DNA from: Onthophagus taurus
Taxonomy: Eukaryota > Arthropoda > Insecta > Coleoptera > Scarabaeidae
Length of the DNA stretch: 64,000 nt
Assembly: GCF_036711975.1 (NCBI RefSeq)
Contig: NW_027248950.1
Location: 308,219 to 372,218 of the forward strand
Direction: 5' to 3'
Shown: positions 8,340-18,795 of the stretch, one piece after another
Layout: each line of letters begins with the position of its first letter
Position numbering within the stretch: the stretch's first letter is position 1
Program-made: the position numbers and the translations under genes
Notes under the pieces: generated by a model
What the model saw: the letters and a program-made list of their open reading frames with translations, nothing else
Databases searched by the model: none
What the model was told of the DNA's origin: nothing

Positions 8340-11300
8340 TTAAGAAATAAAAATTTAAGGTGTAGGATGATAATTGTTTATTAAGTTTGTATAAAAATAT
8401 AGTTACCGTTATTTTTTGTTTTTTAATTTTTCAAACAAAATCATTTGTCACGCCTTAAATCCTTAACGTAGATAATTACATTGAAAATCCACACAAACAA
8501 GGACAATACCAATTCCTCAACTTCTCTAACCCAAGTGTTGCTGCCGCAAGTACCTGGATGACTCTCAGTCACGGGGGGGGGGAGGTACAATTGATTTTAT
8601 TTAAAGGCGCCACCTCGTTAATCCCGCGACACCTACTAACGAGGAAGTGACAATGTGTTGTGAAATAGGTTTAAGGTAGGTTGAGGAGATACTCATTCAC
8701 AAAATACAAAAAAAATTTTTGAAGGTAAAGCTCGATATAATGAAACAAATAAACACACTTCAACAACAACAAAAAATTCAAAACGATCAGTAAAATTAAA
8801 AAAAAAACAATAATAAAAGTAAACCCTTTAAAAAAAAAAAGATTGTAAGTACGCGCAATTCCTCGAAAACAAAGAGCTCAGTGCTGACGAACAAATTGAT
8901 CAATTTCCAACTCCGAAAATTGTCAAACAATCGAATCTTTTACAAAAAAAATTAATAAGAAAACTGAAATTATATACAATGTTTATATATACTGATTTTA
9001 TATATGAAATTATCAATGAATATGGAAAAGTTAAAAAAAAAATTACCCTTAAGGGGAAATTTAATTATTATAAAAAAAAAATTCAAACAATAAATGAAAT
9101 ATATTTTTTTTAACAATTAAACAAAAACACTCTGACCTTTTTCTTTTGTTTTATCAAAAACTAAGTTGAGAGTTCCATTTCCAAAAGTACATGAAATTCC
9201 AGTGGAGGCCGTCAGGTTGGTGGTCGAAAAGGTAAGGATGGATGCTGTTATTCCAAAAATAACTTTCCCAAAAAAAAATTTCTCAAAACTGCTTTCCGTT
9301 TCAGGTTTCTCAAAATTCCAAAATGTCTTTGATGGATACCACGATTCGACGTGTCGAAAATTTCGATATAAATCGACAATATATTACGGTTCAAATTATT
9401 TTCGACCGTACACGTGCCGCCTCACAACGTTACGAGGCTAAAATACAACTGAATTAAAGATTAATACTGCGTTTTTCTACTCCGGGAAATCCCGATAGTA
9501 ATTAAATACTTTCTCGATGTTTGGTGAATAACTCCGCAAAAAAAACGTTATTTGTCTACGACCCAAACCAATTACAAAATCTTATCTTCAAAAATGTCGC
9601 TTCAAGACAAAAATGCCTCACCATACATCAAACGCGATAGACTGTCTAGTGCAAGTGACCGAGGTAATATCCGGAAAAGGCTTAAGTACTCGTTTCCAAA
9701 AACCGACAAAAAATTTTATATCGCATCCGAGTTTCCGATTCCGAGTTCAAATCAATTTCGGTATCTGAATCGCCTCATCTGATAAAACCCCAAATTCAAA
9801 AAAAAAATGAAAAACTTGAAGAGTTGATTCAAAACTGTTAAATTTTTACCATAATATTAATTAAAGCATGCAAATACTAATTTAATTCCGCCCTCTATGA
9901 ATTAAAGAATAAAACAAAAAAGTATAAACTATAAACGAGTAGGTAGTATAAACAAAGTTTTTTTGCAACTACTCGAGTTTGGATAAACGACTTCACGTAT
10001 ACAAATTCGTTCTTTATTATGTCGTCGTTGAGAATTCTTTGGTTAAAATACAAATAAAAATCTGCAACTTTCTTATCTCTTGACATTTTACAACTAACAA
10101 ATTGTTAATTTGACATAACTTCATTTCTTTGACTAATAATAACCAATCTCTGAATTAATTCACTTGAGCCTGCATATTATTTTATTTTTTTGTGATCAAA
10201 CTAACAATTTTAGGAGAAAATGTCAAGAGACAAAAAAGTTGCGTATTGAATCCCACTATTTCAATCGAAAGTTTTTAAATAGAAAAATGTAGACGTATTA
10301 AAAAGTTCTAATGCAAAGTATTATGGGGTTGATTTTTTCAGCCTCTTGTAATGACATTTTCGGGTTATAAAAATCGTCAAAAAATGTCATTTTATTAACA
10401 GCAGTTACCTGCCAAATTTCAATCTTCTAAATTCCTCCATAATGGATTTATTAAATAAAAACAATTTTTTCCCCTAACTTTAGAGTACTGTAACTCGGTG
10501 GGGAAGGGGTTTTGAACAAAAACTTATATGAAAGACTCTCCATAATTTTTGCTGAAAAATCACTTCTTGAAATCTGTCGCATTAATTTAGAAACAGCCTG
10601 TATATTAATGAACTTTTTTAAGGTGACGTTATTGTGTTGACTGAACATAATGAAAATCATGAATACATAATAACAAAAAACATGACAAATCCTGCTAACT
10701 ACTTATAAATGCAAATTACAAATTACTTATGTTGTAAAATAGTAACTTCATTGCTTATTTTAATCATGCATGGAAAGGGACACGATTGCTGAAAAAACTA
10801 AAATGACTTTTGTTTATGGAGCAGTCAAAGATATTAATGTTGCCCAAAATGTATTCGAACAAAGATTTCTAGACAGACACATCCTATTTTGTGTAAGATC
10901 TTCAATAGAGAAGTAGGCGCTACAAGAAATTCAATGTTTAAGGTGTTGTTCGTAATAATCCACATATTTCTTTTAGCATAATTTTTATGACTCAGCTGTA
11001 TCCCAACACAGTGTACTTAGATTTTTACATTGCCATAAATTTCACTAGTACGCTGTTTCCATCAAGAGCTTCAGGAATGATATCCATAAGCCAAGTATGC
11101 TTTATTGGTTACTAGAAAATTCTTATTGGTTACATGAAATGAATTACTAACGACGTTGGGCAGTTAATATATTGTGTGGGATTATAGGTAACTTTTCAAT
11201 TGGCCCTTTCTTCGAAAAACATGCTTATCAAAAAACATGTACCCTTTAGCGGCCCTTACACGATCAATAGTATTGACAATGTCAATATTATTGATTAGTA

Positions 11301-11720
11301 TTAGTATTATTGATACAACCATCAATCCTCGTGATGACCAGTCTCAATACTTCACTACCTTACCCGATCAATATTATTGTCAATAAGTTTGCTCAATAAG
11401 TTACCTTTTTACCACGAACAGGGTGAATCTACGTAGTTTTACTCGGTTATTTGCCGGTTTTTCCTTTCCAAATAAGGATAATCGTACAAAAGCTTGCGTA
11501 GCTATTATTTTGGGAGTAGTATAAGAAGGAGAGTTCTGGAGCAGGATTATCCCATATCTTGCGCTCTGTGATTGGTTGAAATGCCAATATGGCGGTCAAA
11601 AATTTAGTAACTTTTAGGGATTTTCATTTTACATGTTGGCAATGAATCTCAATTATGTTGGTACTACTGAGGGTGGAGGGAATGCAAATTTTTTTAATAT
11701 AAATAAAAGTAGGGTGACCG
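8340..11720. other. Unassigned AT-rich DNA, no confident gene
   Basis: No gene is supported here. Short ORFs exist, for example a 44-codon frame at 9323-9457 on the plus strand and MSRDKKVADFY at 10086 on the minus strand, but nothing identifies them. A diverged inverted repeat of about 25 bp pairs 10065-10089 with 10217-10241. About 11250-11400 is rich in palindromic ATCAATATTATTGA words. A run of G lies near 8574-8583. Confidence 0.4.
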
Positions 11721-11724
11721 TCAA

Positions 11725-11734
11725 TATATAAAAA
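11725..11734 (+). promoter_or_regulatory. TATA box upstream of the PPP1R15-like gene
   Basis: TATATAAAA lies about 125 bp before the ATG at 11858 on the plus strand. This distance would allow a short leader; a donor-like AAAG|GTGAGT sits at 11834-11843 within it. The match is simple and AT-rich surroundings make chance occurrences common. Confidence 0.35.
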
Positions 11735-11857
11735 TTACGATTAATGATTCGTGCTACAATTAGGACTAAGTGTGTGAAAGTGAAAGGAGAATTAAAAAAA
11801 AAAAACAACAAACGTTACAGTGAACTTGTATTTTAAAGGTGAGTAATATACATTGAA

Positions 11858-12052
11858 ATGAAGCGTGTTAAATTTAAAGAAGATTTAGATGTGTATTATA
11901 TTGATGAAGACGAATATAGCAAAAATGCTAGAAACGGATCGGAATGGTTGCAAGCAGCTGCAGATAGGTATCGTTTTAAGAGACGTATTGAAGAAACTGA
12001 AAAATTATTGTATGAAATATTACGTAAAAAAAATGAGAAATTAAATAAATAA
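11858..12052 (+). CDS. PPP1R15/GADD34-like PP1 regulatory protein, 64 aa
   Basis: The whole protein corresponds to the C-terminal functional core of PPP1R15 (GADD34/CReP), which also occurs as stand-alone viral proteins in herpesviruses, asfarvirus and some poxviruses. RVKF at residues 3-6 is a canonical RVxF docking motif for protein phosphatase 1. It is followed by a short beta-like acidic stretch, then W30, AAADRYRFKRRI (33-44) and E45/E48. The Trp to Phe spacing (W30-F40, ten residues) and the DRxRFxRRI signature match the segment that binds G-actin and directs PP1 to phosphorylated eIF2-alpha. Predicted role: reverse eIF2-alpha phosphorylation and keep translation running during host stress. 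It stands alone at the left end of element 2, convergent with the 242-aa gene. Recognition is by motif, not a database search. Confidence 0.7.
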   Translation: MKRVKFKEDLDVYYIDEDEYSKNARNGSEWLQAAADRYRFKRRIEETEKLLYEILRKKNEKLNK

Positions 12053-12085
12053 AACACTTTAAATGGTATTTAATATATTATTTAT

Positions 12086-12814
12086 TTAAATATGTAATCT
12101 TATGTATGGTTCTATTAGGTTTAAAACATCTACATAATCTTGTGTGTTTGTAGAGGGCCAATGTGCCGAATCAGGACCGGATTGCCATCCAACTGGTTTC
12201 CCTTTAGCTCCATTTCTCATGTTGTTTATTAACCATGCCATTATATTCTGGTGTGATATTCGCGACAGTGGCTCAAAGTTAAATTCATAGTTGAGTGCTT
12301 TGAAAACTTGTATACATCTTTTTACAAATTCATTGTCTGCACAATACAATGCATCGCAAATCAATTTATCACAATAATAACGTAAATTACGGTATTTACA
12401 TATAAGATTATTAATAGAAACAATTCCTTCGTTATCAGCGAATAAATTAGTTAATAAATATTTTTTATACATTTCATCAGTAAATTTAATACTTACGTTA
12501 CTAGTCAGTGATTCTAGATCTTTAACCTTCAATTCATTGTTGTTGTTTCGCTCGTAACAATTAAGCGATTCTAATGATTGCTTAACAACATGATTAAAAT
12601 TCAATTTTTCATTAAGAATTACTTCTAAAATTTCAACAGAAGCTAGGTGTAGATTTCGATATGTTAAAATCTGGTTTGGGATAATTATTTTTTCCAATAT
12701 GGTATTAACACCATCAAGATTATTTTCTTTGATAAAGTTTCTTAAATGATAGAAGTAGGTATGCTCCAACTTTCTATAGAAATCACTTTGAATTATAAAC
12801 AAACTACACTCCAT
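12086..12814 (-). CDS. Unknown 242-aa protein next to polymerase gene
   Basis: An intact ORF from the ATG at 12814, 33 nt after the polymerase stop and convergent with the PPP1R15-like gene (34 bp apart, with AATAAA signals on both strands). Composition suggests an all-helical fold with many Leu/Asn/Tyr residues, for example FYHLRNFIKENNLDGVNTIL and KLICDALYCADNEFVKRC. The C-terminus has a Gly/Trp-rich segment (GKPVGWQSGPDSAHWPS) that breaks this pattern. There is no signal peptide or transmembrane helix. No family is recognised. Position beside a host-response gene hints at an accessory role, which is inference. Confidence 0.5.
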   Translation of the reverse strand: MECSLFIIQSDFYRKLEHTYFYHLRNFIKENNLDGVNTILEKIIIPNQILTYRNLHLASVEILEVILNEKLNFNHVVKQSLESLNCYERNNNNELKVKDLESLTSNVSIKFTDEMYKKYLLTNLFADNEGIVSINNLICKYRNLRYYCDKLICDALYCADNEFVKRCIQVFKALNYEFNFEPLSRISHQNIMAWLINNMRNGAKGKPVGWQSGPDSAHWPSTNTQDYVDVLNLIEPYIRLHI

Positions 12815-12847
12815 GACGACTGTTTCAATACTAAAAAAAGCTAACGT

Positions 12848-15800
12848 TTAAGGTTTAAGAGTTGGTAATGTACCCTCACTACTACTACTACTAACAATAC
12901 GGTTATGACCCCAAGCTAACGTCTCTATACCATCATCTTTAATAAATCTCTTGGCATCGTACGGTGAAAGGACCAATTTATTTTGTAATACCGTGTATAC
13001 GGTGTGATTACAACTTCTAAATAAAATTTGTTTTGCAAACATAGTGTTTTTCAAAGTTAAACAATCGAAATAATTTTCAAATTTAATTTTATGTTTCACA
13101 ACAGCTTTTTTTACACCTTTAGCTTTTTTTGTAACACGACCATCAATAACACGATTTGCATACATTTTCGATCGTAACCCTATAAAGTCCGTCATAATTC
13201 TACCGCAATTCTCATCTTTCATAAGACCTAATACGGCTTTATTTTTAAGCGGGATCTTAAATTGATTATCCAGATGGTAATTCGAGGTGTCAAATTTATC
13301 TAAATTTAATTTAATATCTTCATATAGGTCATCTGTGTTAATATGTACAGTGAAGCTGTCCGTATCCATATAACACAATCGAATTGCTTCATTATATTTA
13401 GGTTTTAAAAAATTATAATAGAATTCATACATTAACAATTTTGAAATTTCTAAAACTGTAAAACCAACGTATATAGGTTTGTTGTAAACAACACGAAGTC
13501 GCTCCATTTGAATTGCCGAAAATGTTTCAGTAAAAATCTTAATATTTTTAAAATTTAACTTAGCGATTAGACTGCGAGCTCCGGGTTTTGACCTACCTTT
13601 TCCGCAAATGTCATCCCAACTTGTAATTAACCGAACATCAACTCTTTTATCCACGTTTTCCATCGTCTTTCCAAATACCGAATTATTCATTAGTTTAAAA
13701 AAGTCTCTTTCAAAATCATTTTTAGCGGATTGACGTAATTTTGTGTTCATATCAATATAAGGTTTCAACCACGCAGATTGTTTGAAGGATAAAACTCTAT
13801 TTACTTTCAAAACTTTGAGACCGTGAGCTATAGCGTGCTTTAAATTTCTATAATGAACAATATAATTTTTCTTGTTAAATAAATTTGGAATTAATCTTTT
13901 CTCGCTCTCACTGTTACTGCTGTTGGGAGGACATATGTTTTCTGCGAGAAAAGGTAGATCATTGTGTATATCGTGTAAATAATGAGGATATTCAATATCA
14001 ACATCCAAAATGTAACCATAATCAGCTTCATCGGATACATGATTAAAATTTAAATTTTGAATTTCAGTATCATCTAACCATTTAAAGTCTCCATAGGGCA
14101 TCGGTTGTGACATTGCCCAACCATACAAATTGTTAGCGTCCCAATACATTAGAAATTTCGAAGGAGAATTGGAGTCATAATTATCCATATATTTATTATT
14201 AGCTTTAGCATGACGTAATGAGCACTGCGAAATACCCCCACGAATGCCTTTTTTAATGAAATGGACTTGATCTACATCAGTCAATAATTCAAGTTTAATT
14301 TTTGTAAATTTTAACATTGCATCCCAAGTGAGTCCTGGTGTGGTGTAATAATGTGCTGGGTCCAATCCATAAGTTTCAAAACAAACGCGTCTAAATTTTT
14401 CAAAAACATCTGCTAACAAAAGAACATCGGTCTTGAGGTATAGGTCAGAGTAATCTTTTAAATTTTGACACTGAAATGTTTGCCAAACTGTTTGAGCGTG
14501 TAAATAATCTTTATCAGTTATATTTTCAAAACTTAATTTGTTAAAAAACCCGGATTTTTGTGGTAATGATGTTTCACTTAATTTTTCAAGTGAATCTATA
14601 TAGCCATAGGGAAATATACCCTTTCTCTTTAATAATTGAAATTGCTTATTACATGGGAAAAATTTTCGTACATGAACGAAATCCTCCTCTACAAGATTAC
14701 TCGACAATGAATCGAGTGAGGATGCCATAAATCGAAATGAATCCAAAAAAACGTAATTTCATGAACCGATTTTCAAAACGGGATTGATTCTGTATCTGAT
14801 CAACTAGCACGCTTTTACTGAAACTTATATATTTTTCTTTATTATTAGGTAAAACATCAATACCATTGACATCCTCAATGTCAGCCATCTCTTTAACAAA
14901 TAAATGTGCATCATAACAGCTGAAATTATGTAGGAATACAGGGATAAATTTGGGAATTTTAAAGTTAAGATTACATACAACATGGGCTGGGCCCCTATAT
15001 TTACCAGTTATATGACAATGATCATGCACCTTAACTACATCTTCTCCAAAAGGTGTTTTACAGATGTGACAAATGTTTGTTGCTTCAAATGCAACTTGTT
15101 CTTCAACAGTTAAGGGGGTCATGGGTTTTACATATTTTATATATTTGTGATAAATATATCTAACATCTTCCATTAATTTTAAAATGAAAACTTTGGGACA
15201 GTCGAGGCCGGTATAGGTTTCAAATTTACAACAAGTACCATCTACAGTAGAAACGATATAGTATGCAAAACTGTATGGTTGATGTATGTCAACTTTTTCT
15301 GTAAAAGACTTGGAGAAATCGGGTACACAATGCTCGATTGGTTTTAAAATTGATTCAAAATCAGCGTAAATAACAAATGGAACCATTTGAGTATTTTTAT
15401 AATTATTAAATTCCAAAATATTTTCCGGCATTAAATTTCCCATAAAATTGGGTATTGATTTTAAATTCTTCGATGGTAAAATGGTCGTTATATGGTTGCA
15501 ATCGTATTGTTGATGTCTAGATAATTTGTCGGCAGATGAAAACCGAGTTAAACACCCGTCGCAAAGACGTATTGCGCCGTTATGATTTGCTATATGCTTA
15601 GAAATAAGTCGTGATAAATTTTTGATTAAAACAAAATGCCCTATTCCATTATTAAATAAATATAATAAATTCACATGTGTATCTCGTCTATTTTTAGTAA
15701 AATGAATGGGTCCTTCCACATTGTAGGTATAATTAATGGAATCAAAAACTAATTCGTAAACGTTAATACTTAAATTATTTAAAGTTTCTATTTTGGATAT

Positions 15801-16797
15801 ATCTTTTAAATGAACGGGAAACGTTATACCTTCTAAATTTAGCACTTGAGAGTAATGAGGATAGCTTGAAGTACGAACCTTACTTATTTGAGCGGGATGA
15901 AGAGCCGCCGTCAAACACCATGCAAAACAAGCGTTATCATTATTCTTTATATTGATACAGGCTTTTTTATTAATAATTTCCGAAGGTAAACGAATATATG
16001 ATGATCCAGGTATTGGTTGGAATTTGTTAACGTTAAGCAAAAGGTGTGATACGGAGAAGAAAGCCCATCCAGACCCTTGCTCCTGGAAATCCTCACTCTG
16101 TTTTATAATATCTCTAATCATCTTATCGTAAATTTCCTCGAAGGTTATAGACGTAATTACTTTAAATTTTGTATTGAAATTCTTCATGGAGGCTATCACT
16201 CCCTCTTCACCGTTTTCATTAAAGCTGGATTTTATAAAAACAGCCAATAGTTCAATTTGAGCTTTAACTAATCCTCTAATATCACTAATATAATTGTTTA
16301 TAAGTCTACGAACCGTTTCTCGGGATCTTGTGAGGTATGATGGAATATCATCGTCGGCTTCAACTCCCCCAATTTTATAGCAGGCAACACGATTTTTGTA
16401 ACACGTTGATACTTGCTCAACATCCTTTTCGATAGATGTTATGTGTTCTGATCGAAGATGTGCCGCAAGGGTTGCGTGAGATGAGAAGAACTTTCCACAT
16501 ACGTCACATAGTTTATTTGTTAATTTAATCTTACTTTTCGAAGCTGACGTACTTGCTGCTGATTCATCGAAATCTCGATGTGTTGAATTTTGTATTAAAT
16601 TTGGTAGTGGATCTTTTCGTTGAGGTTCAATACCATGGATACTTCTCTGATGTTGAACAAAGGCATCTTGTCGCCTGAATTTTTTTTTGACATATTGAGC
16701 ATATGAGTTGCAGTCCGACACAATGCTTATTACGCATATGTCGATTCAAATTGCATTTTAATGAAAACACTTGTTGACATTTTTCACAAGAAAACAT
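12848..16797 (-). CDS. Protein-primed family B DNA polymerase of element 2, two frameshifts
   Basis: About 1,315 codons from the ATG at 16797. The N-terminus has C2H2 fingers (FSCEKCQQVF..HMRNKH and CDVCGKFFSSHATLAAHLRSEH). The exonuclease domain shows YADFES (Exo I, near 15360) and FLHNFSCYDAHL; a CHICKTPFGEDVVKVHDHCHI endonuclease-VII-like zinc knot lies between them. The polymerase domain has motif A DANNLYGWAM (about 14112-14142), motif B NNSVFGKTMEN (about 13657-13693) and motif C YMDTDS (about 13353-13371). This is the protein-primed PolB of Polintons. The frame is broken at a 9-base run (16680-16688) and a 7-base run (14745-14751); single-base slips at each separate otherwise continuous coding. 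They may be sequencing errors or genuine decay. Confidence 0.88.
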
Positions 16798-17252
16798 TTT
16801 CTTAAAAATATAAACGCAATGATAAATTTTTATCAAAGGATCTACTTAACTTGCGTACTGTAACTAACTTTCACCAACGACTTCATTCTAATATATATGA
16901 ATCGTTTTTTTATCGCTATAGTAGGTGTATAGTAGGGGATTATGCTTACGTAATAAGTATTAGTAAATAGAATAAAAAAATGTATTGATTTATACAGTTT
17001 ATATTTTAATTGTTGTGAAACTGTTTAATTGAAACAATTATCACTTTCGAATTGACATACATAATACTAACAAATATATTGATTTATACACTATTTATTG
17101 ATCTTTATTTTCTTAAACATTTCCAACATTTCATAATATTTCATTCTTTTATCCAAATTACTTAGTGTGTTTTTAATATTGTAATGAAGTTTTATGAGAC
17201 GTTGTCTGTAACAATATACAATATACACTTATTAATATACTATTCTATAAAT
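16798..17252. other. Noncoding AT-rich gap
   Basis: About 455 bp upstream of the polymerase gene with no supported ORF. It likely holds the polymerase promoter on the minus strand and the 3' end of the 90-aa gene; AT-rich words (tatatatgaatcg near 16890) are too common to single out a TATA box. Confidence 0.35.
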
Positions 17253-17525
17253 TCAACTTCTAGATATGTTGAAGTTGAATTTTTTATAACTAAATATGTC
17301 TTTTGTTAGCAGATTTTCGTTTAACTCATCCAAATTGTCCTTTAAATTGTTAAACCGTTTTGGTAAAATAACATCTCCTTCATCCAATAAATTTACCAGA
17401 ACCGCGTCTCCAAATCTTGTTGTTATTATTTTAAAGTTAATAATTTTATACCTTTTTTCCTTCTGCAATTGGTTCAATTTTCCAAATCCCTTAGATGTGT
17501 TGTTCAATAATCTTAGACTATCCAT
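17253..17525 (-). CDS. Small 90-aa protein, possible OB-fold DNA-binding protein
   Basis: A complete ORF from the ATG at 17525. The middle, KRYKIINFKIITTRFGDAVL followed by VNLLDEGDVILPKRFNNL, has the alternating pattern and closing LPKRF of short beta-barrel proteins that recur in arthropod Polinton-like elements. The size and an OB-like strand pattern suggest a single-stranded DNA-binding protein working with the neighbouring polymerase, but this is my inference from memory of the family and pattern. It stands alone between the polymerase and the 172-aa gene, on the same strand. Confidence 0.5.
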   Translation of the reverse strand: MDSLRLLNNTSKGFGKLNQLQKEKRYKIINFKIITTRFGDAVLVNLLDEGDVILPKRFNNLKDNLDELNENLLTKDIFSYKKFNFNISRS

Positions 17526-17671
17526 GGTCTTCTTTATGTGGTTGACTGTTGCTATTGGTGTTATTTCTTGAACTGACTTATATCTTTTAAGGTGATGTAT
17601 TTATATTATGATTTCTTATAAAAATAATTCATGTAAAAATTATCATTTTTTCATCTGTTTGCTTTCAGAGT

Positions 17672-17934
17672 ATTAAAAAAATATGTTGATATGTGTTGAT
17701 AGTTTTTGCCTTTCACTTGTGTTTATTAGGTCATAACTACTTTTGTATAAAAATCGTTTCCGCAACTCAACGGTTATATATTATTAATCTGTTTATTTTC
17801 AAAATATTAACAAACACTCAATATTTAAAAAAATATGTTGAAATATGTTAGTTTACCTTTCATTTGTGTTTAGTAGGTTAATAAATACTTTTGTTTAAAA
17901 ATCATTTCCCTCAAATCAACGGTTATATATATAT
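17672..17934 (+). repeat. Duplicated about 110-bp module ending in CAACGGTTATATATA, with promoter-like end
   Basis: Two related copies, 17672-17783 and 17823-17934, share ttaaaaaaatatgttga, cctttca.ttgtgttta, tacttttgt.taaaaatc and caacggttatatat. The second copy runs into TATATATATATA (17925-17936) and a TCAGTA initiator (17948-17953), suitable for plus-strand transcription. The only ORF that follows is a 6-codon one starting at about 17998, so a noncoding or spliced transcript would be implied. Nothing else coding lies between 17526 and 18157. Confidence 0.45.
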
Positions 17935-18157
17935 ATTCCATTCAATTTCAGTAGTAAGTAAATAAGTCCTCAATCATCTTCGAGTACTAAATAGAGATGA
18001 GTAGTAAGTTTCTTTAGCGTTATAAATAAAAAAAATAATATAAATCTAATACATATCTGTTTATTTCTATAAAATAATAAAAACCAAAGTCAGATCCTAA
18101 TTTTACAAATAATTTTATTAATATATAGTTTGAGAAATTATGTTAACACACCAAAGA

Positions 18158-18676
18158 TCAGGCTTGATGATAATCAAACCATTCAGAAGTAACACTATTC
18201 AAATTAATCCACTTTTGTAGCAAGTGTACATTCTGAAGAGCACAGTTTAAATTATTATTGTAATGGTTATGACAGTGATTGGCATCACAACAACTTCCTT
18301 TAATCGATGATGTGTATCCTATTTCTTCTATATTTTTAATATTTTCAAAATTTGGCAGTAGCTGCTGTAACCACTGTTGCTTTTGTAATCCTTTCACTAG
18401 TATATAAGATTTTTCATGAAGTCCGCTTTCGTGTAAAATTTTGTTTAAATCAGTATATGGAATTTCACCATCATTCCAATTATGACCATGAATAAAATTG
18501 GTAGTATAACGAAGATGTTTCTGTTGTTCATCTTTGAATTCACTTAAATTTATACCAAATTTAAAAATAGCGTGGATTTTGCAACAACAATCACGAACGT
18601 TCATTAGCGCAAGTTCTTTACAGATAAATTCACTGCTATATTTTAATTGAAAACCTTGCACATCGAGAATCCACAT
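18158..18676 (-). CDS. Unknown 172-aa protein of Polinton-like elements
   Basis: A complete ORF from the ATG at 18676. It starts MWILDVQGFQLKYSSEFICKE and contains HNWNDGEIPYTDLNKIL, YILVKGLQKQQWL and a Cys/His-rich block CCDANHCHNHYNNNLNCAL, ending NVHLLQKWINLN. Proteins with this DVQGF...KEL...NCALQNV layout are a recurrent companion of insect Polinton-like genes. The conserved acidic residues (D5, E20, D of WNDG) could form a nuclease-like RNase H site, but I cannot establish that. It lies below the major capsid gene on the same strand. Confidence 0.5.
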   Translation of the reverse strand: MWILDVQGFQLKYSSEFICKELALMNVRDCCCKIHAIFKFGINLSEFKDEQQKHLRYTTNFIHGHNWNDGEIPYTDLNKILHESGLHEKSYILVKGLQKQQWLQQLLPNFENIKNIEEIGYTSSIKGSCCDANHCHNHYNNNLNCALQNVHLLQKWINLNSVTSEWFDYHQA

Positions 18677-18704
18677 CCTAACTGCTGAGATGTTACTTCA
18701 CAAC

Positions 18705-18785
18705 TGACACACAGAGAACGAATCATTCCCGTTAAAGGTAGTCGATCATATTTTAGCACGCGATCATGTTTGAATGTTACAGTAA
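18705..18785 (-). repeat. Degenerate second copy of the capsid gene 3' end
   Basis: Just after the capsid stop codon, the minus strand encodes KHDRVLKYDRLPLTGMI, clearly related to the true C-terminus HDRVFKYVPLTGMI. The second copy is diverged and outside any long ORF. It is a leftover of tandem duplication or of recombination with another capsid gene. Confidence 0.6.
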
Positions 18786-18795
18786 AAGTGTAAAT

